From Alteromonas mediterranea DE (lineage in GTDB: Bacteria > Pseudomonadota > Gammaproteobacteria > Enterobacterales > Alteromonadaceae), in contig NC_011138.3 of the NCBI RefSeq assembly GCF_000020585.3, positions 1,807,491 through 1,871,490 of the forward strand: a DNA stretch of 64,000 nt, written 5' to 3'. Below the pieces are notes generated by a model that ran no database searches, was not told the DNA's origin, and saw nothing but the letters and a program-made list of their open reading frames with translations. Shown here piece after piece: positions 45,015 through 53,383 of the stretch. Each line of letters opens with the position of its first letter. Position 1 is the stretch's first letter. The translations under genes were made by a program, and so were the position numbers.

Positions 45015-46124
45015 TTAAAGCGTGCTGGATGAAGATGCAGTGTTAGGCTTATCTATTGTGTGGGCATAAATCTTCTTCCCTTGGTGGTCTATGTAATTAA
45101 GGAATATGCTTTTGGCCGTCATGCTCACGCTCACAAAACCACCAGTAGATTTAGCGAATTGAGTAAATTCGTAATTTCCAACGGGGCGCACCTCAGAGCC
45201 GCCTCCCGATACCACGTGAACTAACTCATCGCCGGCTAGCTGATTGTGCTGTAGGTCGTGTTCGTGCCCCGCGATGTATAGGTTAACGTTGTGTTTGTGA
45301 AAAACGGGCTCAAGTACGTCTTTGATCGCGTTTGTTTTACCGTAGCGTTTACCGCTTGAGTACAAGGGGTGGTGGCCAATAACTACTTTCCACGTATATT
45401 GGTCTTGTGCCAACATTGTGTTTATCCAAGAAAGCTGCTCAGAGGCGCCTTGCTCATAGGCTTCTTGATATTTAGCTTCTCTCGCATAGTCAGGGTTAAG
45501 GGGTGAGGTATCGATAAACAACAACAGTGCCGTTGCCCCGTCATCTAACGCTAACGTCTTACTGTAATACTGAGCTGGCATTTCCCATCGTCGGCTTTTT
45601 ACGCTGTAGTCTATTTGTGCCTGCCAATTTCCGCGGTAGTCGTGGTTACCCAGTACTGGGTGCCAGTTGATGAAAAGATGAGGCTGGTGATAGACGGCTT
45701 CGTAAGACGATATCCAGTACGGGTCATCAACCGACGCTATCCCGTTGTCGTAAAAATTATCGCCTGTGGTAGCGATAAATTCAGCATCTAGCTGGTAGCT
45801 GGCAATATCAAGCCATTTGGCTACGTGTTTTTGATAAAAGTGCCCGTTGCGCCCCCAGTCTCCTAACGTTAAGAAGGAAACCGCTTCATCCGGCACCGAC
45901 AAATCTGCAATGGTCGTTTTTTCATAGTAGGCGTGCGAGTAAGGGGCGGTTTGGGTGGGCCCCGTATTGATAGGCGCAATATCCGTAGGCCCGATTTGAG
46001 AGGGGCCTTGTTGCTTTGCCTGCGCCCAAGCTGAGTTAAAGAAACAAGCGAAACAAAGCATGATAGTTAACAAAGTAACGAAAGACGGCTTTGATGTAGC
46101 GGGTGATGTGGGTAAAACGTGCAT
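45015..46124 (-). CDS. Purple-acid-phosphatase-like metallophosphoesterase, exported
   Basis: 369 residues. A signal peptide (about 1-35, ending NSAWAQ) is followed by a calcineurin-like domain with the metal ligands in FLTLGDWGRNGHF, ATTGDNFYDNG, VLGNHDYRGN, VIGHHPLYSSG and YIAGHEHDLQH, close to tartrate-resistant acid phosphatases. It would cleave phosphomonoesters, for example the lower inositol phosphates made by the phytase 14 bp downstream. ATG start. Confidence 0.88.
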   Translation of the reverse strand: MHVLPTSPATSKPSFVTLLTIMLCFACFFNSAWAQAKQQGPSQIGPTDIAPINTGPTQTAPYSHAYYEKTTIADLSVPDEAVSFLTLGDWGRNGHFYQKHVAKWLDIASYQLDAEFIATTGDNFYDNGIASVDDPYWISSYEAVYHQPHLFINWHPVLGNHDYRGNWQAQIDYSVKSRRWEMPAQYYSKTLALDDGATALLLFIDTSPLNPDYAREAKYQEAYEQGASEQLSWINTMLAQDQYTWKVVIGHHPLYSSGKRYGKTNAIKDVLEPVFHKHNVNLYIAGHEHDLQHNQLAGDELVHVVSGGGSEVRPVGNYEFTQFAKSTGGFVSVSMTAKSIFLNYIDHQGKKIYAHTIDKPNTASSSSTL

Positions 46125-46140
46125 GAAAGACTCTCTAAAA

Positions 46141-46178
46141 CAGGTGGCGCAGGCTTTTTTTAGCGGCCTGCGCGCCTG
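46141..46178 (-). terminator. Hairpin between TonB receptor and phosphatase genes (terminator or attenuator)
   Basis: GCGCAGGC (46147-46154) pairs with GCCTGCGC (46166-46173), extended by CAGG (46141-46144) with CCTG (46175-46178). On the minus strand it is followed by TTTTAGAG. It may reduce downstream expression of phosphatase and phytase relative to the receptor. Confidence 0.5.
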
Positions 46179-46202
46179 ACTATAAACAACAAATTAACGT
46201 GA

Positions 46203-48908
46203 CTAGTTTAGCTGCCAAGTAAAACCTAGTTCGAACGTACGGCCATACTCTTCGTACTGCGCGTTTTGACTGCGCGTATCGAAGTAGTTGTAGAAAGGTT
46301 CATCACCTAAGTTAATGCCGTTAAAATATACCTGCATGGTGTCGTTAATGTAGTAACGTGCCATGAAGTCCATTTGTACATGGTCATCTTCAAATCTCAG
46401 CATATCGCCGTCAATTTCTTCAAAGTTTTCACTTTTATAGGTGGTGGCAAGTCGTACGCTAAAATCATTGGCCTCATAGCCTATGGTTAAGTTGCCAATG
46501 CGATCAGACTGATTCGGTAGCTGCGTTTCAAACTTCTCGCCATCCAAAAAGGTGGTTGCTTCAGAGTCGGTGAAAGTAGCGTTGGCAGACACGATAAAAC
46601 CGTTGTTAAAGGCTTTTACCCAAGAGAGCTCTAAGCCGGTCAAATCTGCAGAGTCGCCGTTGATGGGTTGAATGACCTCTTCGAAGCCTTCCCAGCCCGC
46701 GGTACCTGCAACATCGGCATAAACAACGAAATTATCGATATTCTTATAAAAAAGACCGGCTGAAATGACGCCAACGTCGCCAGGGTAGTATTCAAGAGAT
46801 AAGTCAACGTTCTGAGCTTCGTAAGGCTGAAGCTCTGGGTTACCGACTTCTGCTTCGCGTTCAGTAACAAATACACCATCGTCTTCTTCTGTTTTGCTTT
46901 CGATTATTTGAAATGCTGCGACATCTTCAAACTTAGGTCTAGAAATGGTTTGAGTGTAAGCAGCGCGAAGCTGTAGCTTGTCAGAAAATGTGTATCTAGC
47001 GTTCACGCTAGGTAGCCAGTGATCATAGTCACGCTCCGCTTCCCAAGGCGTATTCACCACTTCTTCTACGTCAGTTTGCTCGTTTTCAACAAGCTCTACG
47101 CGCATGCCCGAAGTTGAAAAGTCAGTACGCTCGTAGCGAACACCAGCGACCAAGTGAAGCTTTTCAATATCTACGCTGCCCATGATATAAGCGGCAAAGA
47201 TGTCTTCTTCGTTTACGTACGTAGCACCGCGAGATTCAACGTCTGAGTTTAGACTATCAACCTCAAGGCCCTCACGGTTATCGTTAAAATAACTGCGCAT
47301 TACGCCTCGGTTAAGCCCTGGACCGAAATTGTCGAGTGAATAATCTGGGCTTGCTGCGCCAAATTGAGCGGCATCTAGGTCATCAAAGTCACCATCGAAA
47401 ATAGTAATACTGCTGTCTCGGTCTTTCTCTCGGCTGCGGTATTTTGAACCAAATTTTAATTCACCGATGTAGCCACCTACATTAATAGGGCGCGCCGCAT
47501 CAAATTTGATGCTGGTTTCGGTATCTTTGGTGTAGTTATCTTCAAAGCTTATTTCATCTACTTCATAGGTCGACAAATCCATGGCATCAGCATTCTGTGA
47601 AACAGTAGGGCGCATGGTGTTTAAGTCGGCATCAATGCTGTCATTCTCTGTTTTAAATATATAGTACAAAGCGTCAGGTTCATCTTCGTCAGATTTTGCG
47701 TAGCCTAGCTGCCAGTTCGCTTCCCATGTATCTAGCTGGTGTTCACCGCCTAATGCGACCGTGAAGATACTTTGGCTTTCAAAACGATCTTTACTTTCTC
47801 TTTCAATTTCCGAATCTTCGCCGTCAAAGGTGAAGATATTGCCTTGGCGATATTCATCATCAGAAAATTCACTGTATAAGGTGCGTAAGAAATATTGGTT
47901 GTTGAAGTCAGGGCGAAAATCTATGTTCAACGCACTACCTAAACGCTCCCGTGTAATGGTGTAGTGGCGCTGTTCAAGTTCGTCGTCACCGTTGCTTTCT
48001 ACATTATCAGAACCAAAGTCTCTGTCGAAATATGAAACAGCACCGGCAACGCCCCATTTAGATGAAAGTTTCTTGGTAAAGGTACCTGATACTTTTGGGC
48101 TGGTTTCATCGCGCAAATCATTTTGGCTTGCTTGAACAGTAACGCTTGCGGTGTCGCGAGCCTTGTCAAACGCACTAACGCTTTTAACGGCTACTGAACC
48201 ACCTATGGCATCACCATCCATATCAGGTGTGACAGATTTCGATACTTCTAGTGTTTGAATGAGTTCTGAAGGAATGACATCTAGGGCAACAGAGCGCACG
48301 CCAGACTCAGGCGAAGGAATGTTTAACCCGTTGATGGTGACATTGTTTAAGTTTGGATCGATACCGCGGATCCCTACAAAGCGACCTTCACCTTGGTCAC
48401 GTTCAATAGAGAGGCCGGGCAAGCGCTGTAGCGATTCTGCTGCGTTTTGGTCAGGGAATTGGCCAATGGCATCTGCAGAAACAATCGAAGATATGCGGTC
48501 AGAAACTCGCTGCTGATTAATGGCGCTTGCCTGTCCGCTTCGTTGCCCTCGTACCAGTATCTCGTCAATGGTCTCACCGCTACCGAATTCGACTGAGGCC
48601 CGCGCTATGTCATTATCTTCCACCTTGATGGTTTGCGTGACGGTATCTTCACCTAAATAAGAAATTTCTAGCGTGTAAGTGCCTTTAGGAATAGAGGGAA
48701 AGCGAAAAGTGCCGTCTCGGCCTGCCTCAGTAACAAGTCCTAATTCAATAAGCTTTATTTTAGCGCCGTTGTAGCTTCGGGCCTTAGCGGCATCTTTTAC
48801 AGAGCCAATGATTACGCCATCTGCCGCCAGAACAGGAGAAGCAATGCTGAGGCCAAGTGCCGTTACGCAAGCAAGTGCAAGAGAAGAGTACGCGGTTTTA
48901 ATTTTCAT
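46203..48908 (-). CDS. TonB-dependent outer-membrane receptor
   Basis: 901 residues. A signal peptide (ending SPVLAAD) is followed by a carboxypeptidase-regulatory-like domain (about 30-110), a plug with IDEILVRGQRSGQASAINQQ and FVGIRGIDPNLNNVTINGLN, and a 22-strand barrel ending in FELGFTWQLN with a terminal aromatic-rich strand. It imports a specific substrate by TonB energy. Linked to an acid phosphatase and a phytase, so phytate or inositol phosphate is the likely ligand (inference). It is preceded by a Pho-box-like site. ATG start. Confidence 0.92.
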   Translation of the reverse strand: MKIKTAYSSLALACVTALGLSIASPVLAADGVIIGSVKDAAKARSYNGAKIKLIELGLVTEAGRDGTFRFPSIPKGTYTLEISYLGEDTVTQTIKVEDNDIARASVEFGSGETIDEILVRGQRSGQASAINQQRVSDRISSIVSADAIGQFPDQNAAESLQRLPGLSIERDQGEGRFVGIRGIDPNLNNVTINGLNIPSPESGVRSVALDVIPSELIQTLEVSKSVTPDMDGDAIGGSVAVKSVSAFDKARDTASVTVQASQNDLRDETSPKVSGTFTKKLSSKWGVAGAVSYFDRDFGSDNVESNGDDELEQRHYTITRERLGSALNIDFRPDFNNQYFLRTLYSEFSDDEYRQGNIFTFDGEDSEIERESKDRFESQSIFTVALGGEHQLDTWEANWQLGYAKSDEDEPDALYYIFKTENDSIDADLNTMRPTVSQNADAMDLSTYEVDEISFEDNYTKDTETSIKFDAARPINVGGYIGELKFGSKYRSREKDRDSSITIFDGDFDDLDAAQFGAASPDYSLDNFGPGLNRGVMRSYFNDNREGLEVDSLNSDVESRGATYVNEEDIFAAYIMGSVDIEKLHLVAGVRYERTDFSTSGMRVELVENEQTDVEEVVNTPWEAERDYDHWLPSVNARYTFSDKLQLRAAYTQTISRPKFEDVAAFQIIESKTEEDDGVFVTEREAEVGNPELQPYEAQNVDLSLEYYPGDVGVISAGLFYKNIDNFVVYADVAGTAGWEGFEEVIQPINGDSADLTGLELSWVKAFNNGFIVSANATFTDSEATTFLDGEKFETQLPNQSDRIGNLTIGYEANDFSVRLATTYKSENFEEIDGDMLRFEDDHVQMDFMARYYINDTMQVYFNGINLGDEPFYNYFDTRSQNAQYEEYGRTFELGFTWQLN

Positions 48909-49000
48909 TTATTTTCCAATCAATTAAGCAGTCAAAAGGAGTGTTAAGTCAGCACTAAGTTAGTGAGGAAGTTAATGCGTGAGTACCCTAAGAACGCTGC

Positions 49001-49018
49001 ATGACAGTTATATGACGA
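49001..49018 (-). promoter_or_regulatory. Pho-box-like PhoB site upstream of the phytate locus
   Basis: On the minus strand: TCGTCAT-ATAA-CTGTCAT, two seven-base half-sites with 4-bp spacing as in a PHO box. The second half-site matches the consensus CTGTCAT fully, the first in five positions. It lies about 93 bp before the receptor start. Confidence 0.7.
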
Positions 49019-49349
49019 TTTGATGTTAGTAATAAGACCAAGGGGTCAACGCCATAGATTTATCAATTTATTGAGCTAATTTGACCCTGCCTTATCACGT
49101 TGATTTACATCGGGTTTTAGCGATAGAAAAGAGAAATAGAGAATGTTCGCCATCAAGATGTCACATTAATGAGCCAAACTGACCCTCGACACTGCGAACA
49201 TATTTAGGCAAGACTCTCGTTTTACTTGGAAGTTAGATGACGGCGCTATGCCGTACCGTACGTGCTTGGTCTGTTTGACTTGCCACGCTCACCGGAAAAG
49301 CTAAAACGTTTTGCAGTGTACACGAGCAGGATATTTTTTAAGAGGCGCT
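49019..49349. other. Intergenic region upstream of the GGDEF gene
   Basis: No gene seen. It holds imperfect direct repeats, TGAGCTAATTTGACCCT (49072-49088) and TGAGCCAAACTGACCCT (49170-49186), and a reversed AGGGGTCA near 49041. These could be regulator sites, but I cannot assign one. Confidence 0.35.
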
Positions 49350-50261
49350 ATGTTTTCCTTTACCAATACTACACAATTTAGGCACCACACGTGGTGGCTC
49401 GCTTTCACGGTAAGCATTGTTGCAATTGCCATATCTTTAGCGCTTTTTTTAGGTAACCCAAAACAAAGCGCTGATATATCGGGTTTAGATATCGTGGGTG
49501 AGGGAAGTATTGTCCTGCTGACCCTTGCCTGGATACTTGCAGCGCTTGCGAGTAGGCCTCCTGGTAAAGTCACCAGCCTCCTTGTTTTCGGATTAGGTTT
49601 TTTTCTTTTTTCAGCAACACTAGACTTCTTAGATGAGTTTTTACGTTACCCCGATGATGCACATTGGATAAGCATGATAGAGTCCTATCCTGCCGCAGTA
49701 GGAATGGTGGTGATGACCGCGGCTCTTTACCAGTGGCATCTGGAGCAAAGAGCATTAAACCTACAGTTGCGACGTCGTGAATGGGACTATCGGGATCACG
49801 ATAAAATAGACCCCATAACACAGCTTTACCGTGCTGAGTATTGGAAAGAGCAGATTCAAAAGCTTCAGCAATTCAATAAGTCGGCTGTACTTGCCATCAT
49901 AGATATCAACAACTTTTCTTTGTTTAACCAGCAATATGGGTATACGGAGGGCGATAGGTATCTTCACGAAATTGCCCAGCTATTGGTAATGAACTTACGC
50001 CAACATGATTTAGCCTGTCGGTATGCTGGAGACCGTTTTGCTATTTTACTGCCGGATGTATCGCCGACACAGGCAGACATCATCATTGATGAGATAAAGG
50101 CGAGCATTCAGCATCTGGCCTTTAGACATCAATTAAACACCAACGCGATTTATACTTCAGCGCGAAGTACACACGTAACCTTGTTACCCAATCAGACACT
50201 TTCTACGGTATTGAACGCCATGTTGACAGAGCTTGAGCGCCCTCAAAAAAGTGCGGCGTGA
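49350..50261 (+). CDS. Membrane protein with degenerate GGDEF domain
   Basis: 303 residues. Four hydrophobic segments in the first 150 residues precede a GGDEF-like domain (KIDPITQLYRAEYWKEQIQ). The signature is AGDRF (CRYAGDRFAILLPD), with Arg for the catalytic Glu, so cyclase activity is unlikely. The ATG at 49350 has AGAGG upstream; an earlier in-frame start exists at 49311. The AraC-type gene follows 48 bp later. Confidence 0.8.
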   Translation: MFSFTNTTQFRHHTWWLAFTVSIVAIAISLALFLGNPKQSADISGLDIVGEGSIVLLTLAWILAALASRPPGKVTSLLVFGLGFFLFSATLDFLDEFLRYPDDAHWISMIESYPAAVGMVVMTAALYQWHLEQRALNLQLRRREWDYRDHDKIDPITQLYRAEYWKEQIQKLQQFNKSAVLAIIDINNFSLFNQQYGYTEGDRYLHEIAQLLVMNLRQHDLACRYAGDRFAILLPDVSPTQADIIIDEIKASIQHLAFRHQLNTNAIYTSARSTHVTLLPNQTLSTVLNAMLTELERPQKSAA

Positions 50262-50309
50262 CTATCTAATGATGAATGAATAGACCATGTTCACCGCGGC
50301 TATAACCCA

Positions 50310-51662
50310 ATGGAAATAAGCTTATCTAATTTCACAGTAGCAGCGTCGTCACATTCAGGTGAGGGCGGTGATAAGTTTGTTGAAAAAACGAAACCTCTTG
50401 CAGAGCTAAATGATCTGGGTGTCCATGCAAAAAAACATGTTGGGGTGGGTGTCTCTGTAAGAGAAGGTGTTGGTGCAGATAGCGTGGGTGTCTCTGTAAG
50501 AGAAGGTGATGGTACAGGTAGCGTGGGTGTCTCTGTAAGAGAAGGTGTTGGTGCAGATAGTGTGGGTGTCTCTGTAAGAGAGGGTGTTGATGCAGGTAGT
50601 GTGGGTGTCTTCGCTAGTACCGATGTTGTGCAGTCTACGCATGATAAGGTTATTGCTGGCTATTGGCTGGTTAAAGCCGTGCTTGATGTGGCACTTAATC
50701 GTGGTGCGAATAAACATAAATTATTCAGAGGTACAGGGATATTTGAAGATGCACTAGAGCCTGATTCTTTGATAAGCATTAAGCAATATCATTTATTGCT
50801 TACCAACGTGCAAAGTCAAACGAAAGGGGCAGATGTGAGCTTTTTGCTGGGAAGTGCGTTGGCTGCTCAGTGGTTACATAGTCCAATGCATGTACTGCAA
50901 ACTTGCGATACCCTAGAAGCGTTACTGACCCACCTTGTTCACCAGCAAACCTTTAGGTGGTGTAGTATTCCCTTATGTCAGTTCCAGTGCTTTACCACCA
51001 ACCATAAGGTAATGTTAATTCCTCAACTCACCATCGGCGGCGCTAAACTGGCACAATTTGTAAGAGAAGTAAGCTTTGCCAGCATAGTGGCGCTTTTAAA
51101 AGGGATTGCAAAGCAGCGAGTCTCTGTTTCGTTTAACTTTACCTGCGCCAGACCAAAAAATATTGCTGATTTTGAAACCCATTTAGGGCTTAAGGTTGCG
51201 TTTAATTGCCCTTTCAACAGTATGTGCATTGAAAAGCATGCCCTGGATGAACCCATGTCCACACCTGTTATTCACTCACCAAACATGGTTACTGACAAAG
51301 AGTTAGGGCGGTATCGCCTTTTCGAACGCTATCCTCTTATCTCGCTTCCCGATTATGTTAGGTGCCATGTGTATCAAACCATAAGCGCTCACAATATGGG
51401 GAGTGCATTGCCTGAACTTGCTGAAAAGTTAGCGATTAGCCCAGCTACGCTCAAACGTAAATTAAAGGAGTTCAATACCAGCTATCGACAGCTGTCAGAA
51501 GAAGTATGGCGCAACTATGCCTTAGTTTTGCTGTCTGTGCATAAAGCAAACAATGAAGAGGCAGCACGACAAATGGGTATAAACGATTTACCTAACTTTC
51601 GCCGTACGGTTAAGCGGCTGACAGGAAAGACGCCAAGTGAACTTAGACTTTCTAATGCCTAA
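50310..51662 (+). CDS. AraC-family transcriptional regulator with 39-bp tandem-repeat segment
   Basis: 450 residues, longer than the usual 330-350. The C-terminal AraC HTH is intact: LPELAEKLAISPATLKRKL, then MGINDLPNFRRTVKRLTGKTPSEL. The central ligand-type domain (about 120-330) resembles the OruR-like arabinose-binding-type group. Residues about 36-102 are an extra block of near-identical 13-residue units VGVSVREGVGADS, from an in-frame 39-bp DNA tandem repeat that contains the dispersed core. The block sits between the start and the sensor domain. Effector and targets unknown. ATG start. Confidence 0.88.
   Translation: MEISLSNFTVAASSHSGEGGDKFVEKTKPLAELNDLGVHAKKHVGVGVSVREGVGADSVGVSVREGDGTGSVGVSVREGVGADSVGVSVREGVDAGSVGVFASTDVVQSTHDKVIAGYWLVKAVLDVALNRGANKHKLFRGTGIFEDALEPDSLISIKQYHLLLTNVQSQTKGADVSFLLGSALAAQWLHSPMHVLQTCDTLEALLTHLVHQQTFRWCSIPLCQFQCFTTNHKVMLIPQLTIGGAKLAQFVREVSFASIVALLKGIAKQRVSVSFNFTCARPKNIADFETHLGLKVAFNCPFNSMCIEKHALDEPMSTPVIHSPNMVTDKELGRYRLFERYPLISLPDYVRCHVYQTISAHNMGSALPELAEKLAISPATLKRKLKEFNTSYRQLSEEVWRNYALVLLSVHKANNEEAARQMGINDLPNFRRTVKRLTGKTPSELRLSNA
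50416..50616 (-). repeat. 39-bp tandem array containing the dispersed core
   Basis: TGGGTGTCTCTGTAA at 50446-50460, 50485-50499, 50524-50538 and 50563-50577, exactly 39 bp apart, then a terminal variant TGGGTGTCTTCGCTA at 50602-50616 on the same period. A decayed copy, TGGGTGTCCATGCAA, precedes at 50416-50430. The period is a multiple of three, so copy number can change without frameshift. Confidence 0.95.
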
Positions 51663-51846
51663 GTGGTGTAAACCTGTGTAATTCCCTTTTCAATAGCGTT
51701 AAAACCTTTTATCCTCTTTCGCTTATGTTTTTTATCACGTAAAAGCATACAAATGCATGCTATATGCAGGTTACACCACTCACGTAAAACACGCTTAGAC
51801 GGTAGTGAAATATATATTTAGCGGTCTGACGTGTTTAACTTACGTG
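51662..51846 (+). other. Structured intergenic region upstream of the NhaC-type gene
   Basis: Two inverted repeats lie in this gap. AGTGGTGTAAACCTG (51662-51676) pairs with CAGGTTACACCACT (51767-51780) with one bulged A. CACGTA, AAACACG and TTAGAC (51781-51800) pair with GTCTGA, CGTGTTT and TACGTG (51824-51846) with small bulges. CACGTAA also occurs at 51736, so it could compete for the TTACGTG arm. No T-run terminator; function unknown. Confidence 0.6.
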
Positions 51847-51936
51847 ATTGCCTAAACACATTGAGTCTATATTAAAGGCTCTAGCGTCGTCGCTAATCAT
51901 TTGTAGATAAGTCATAAAATCAAAAGAGAGTTTTCT

Positions 51937-53283
51937 GTGCGCGAAAATAACGCTACTGCACCAAATTCTGTATTACCTAACCCTATGGGTCTAACGCCAA
52001 TACTACTCTTCGTGGTTCTTGTTGTGGTTACGGGGGTAACAAACAACGATATAACTGCAATGCCGATATTAGTGGCATTTTTTATCAGTGCTGGCTATGG
52101 TCTATGCCTTAACCCCAAGGGTAAAAAGGTGAGCTTTTCTGAAAAAGTGCAAACCTTTTGTCAGGGAGGCGGCGATAAAAACATTATTCTTTTGGTGTTA
52201 ATCTTTTTGCTAGCTGGGGCGTTTTACGCGGTCACGATAGATATCGGAGCGCGCGATGCCACGGTGAACATGGCCCTTCAATTTGTGCCATCAGCGTTAA
52301 TTCTGCCAGGCTTGTTTCTTATATGCTGCTTTATTTCGTTCTCTATGGGAACGTCAATGGGCACTATCACTGCACTATCACCTATTGGGGCAGGCCTTGC
52401 GACGAATTTAGGGCTGCCGATAGAAATGGCATTAGGGATTGTGGTTGGCGGTGCCATGTTCGGCGATAACTTATCCTTTGTCTCAGACACCACCATTGCT
52501 GCAACCCGCACTCAAGGGGTGCAGTTGAAAGATAAATTCCGCGCAAACCTGATGGTGGCCGTGCCTGCGTGTATCGTCACTATGGCGCTTTTGCTTATGG
52601 TTGATGTAGACACATCGGGCATTGTTGAAGGTGGTAGCTATGATTTTTGGCGCATAGTACCGTACCTGTGTATTATTGCGTTCGCGCTTACAGGCTTTAA
52701 CGTTATCAGCGTGCTAGCTGTCGGCATTGCAAGTGCCTGTGTGGTTGGGTTGGTACAAGGCAGCTTTACCATGCTTTCAATGATGCAGAGTATTCAAAAG
52801 GGCATGGGCTGGATGCAAGACCTTGCCATGATAGCTATAACCATAGGCGGTATTGTGGCACTGATGCACGCCAACGGCGGCATTACGTGGTTAATTGAAC
52901 GTCTAACCCGCCGAGTTACTTCAAAAAAAGGGGCTGAGTTTAGTATTGCAGGGCTGGTTAGTTTCTTAGACATAACCACTGCCAATAATACCATCGCCAT
53001 TGTCACCGCAGGCCCCATTGCAAAAGACCTCAATGAAAAGTATGGCGTAGACCCCCGACGTACTGCATCGCTTTTAGATATATTTTCGTGTAGTTTTCAA
53101 GGTTTGGTGCCGTATGGCGCGCAATTGTTAAGCGCTGCCGCGGTAGTCGGTATTTCGCCCTTGGCAATTACGCCGTACTGCTGGTATCCCATGCTGATCT
53201 TTGTGTTTGGCGTGGCGGCGATTTGGTTTGGTTTTCCGCGTTTTAATACGCCACAAGACGATGAACTAACCCAAAGCGCGTAA
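51937..53283 (+). CDS. NhaC-family Na+/H+ antiporter-like transporter
   Basis: 448 residues, about eleven or twelve membrane helices. Signature stretches: FSMGTSMGTITALSPIGAGL, GGAMFGDNLSFVSDTTIAA and FLDITTANNTIAIVTAG, typical of NhaC-like antiporters. It would exchange sodium for protons, though NhaC relatives also carry organic acids. GTG start with AGAGAG upstream. Preceded by a structured leader region. Confidence 0.85.
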   Translation: MRENNATAPNSVLPNPMGLTPILLFVVLVVVTGVTNNDITAMPILVAFFISAGYGLCLNPKGKKVSFSEKVQTFCQGGGDKNIILLVLIFLLAGAFYAVTIDIGARDATVNMALQFVPSALILPGLFLICCFISFSMGTSMGTITALSPIGAGLATNLGLPIEMALGIVVGGAMFGDNLSFVSDTTIAATRTQGVQLKDKFRANLMVAVPACIVTMALLLMVDVDTSGIVEGGSYDFWRIVPYLCIIAFALTGFNVISVLAVGIASACVVGLVQGSFTMLSMMQSIQKGMGWMQDLAMIAITIGGIVALMHANGGITWLIERLTRRVTSKKGAEFSIAGLVSFLDITTANNTIAIVTAGPIAKDLNEKYGVDPRRTASLLDIFSCSFQGLVPYGAQLLSAAAVVGISPLAITPYCWYPMLIFVFGVAAIWFGFPRFNTPQDDELTQSA

Positions 53284-53383
53284 TTTCTCGTAACGCTTAC
53301 AACGCTAGCTTTTTAGGGCGGTATCTTCTAGGATCACCGCCCGAATTTTATTGATGTTTAGAAATCTTCTTTAGGATGCAATT

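Noticed and set aside
50406..50717. Minus-strand open frame with RDTHA repeats opposite the AraC gene
   Set aside because: A by-product of the 39-bp tandem array being open on both strands.
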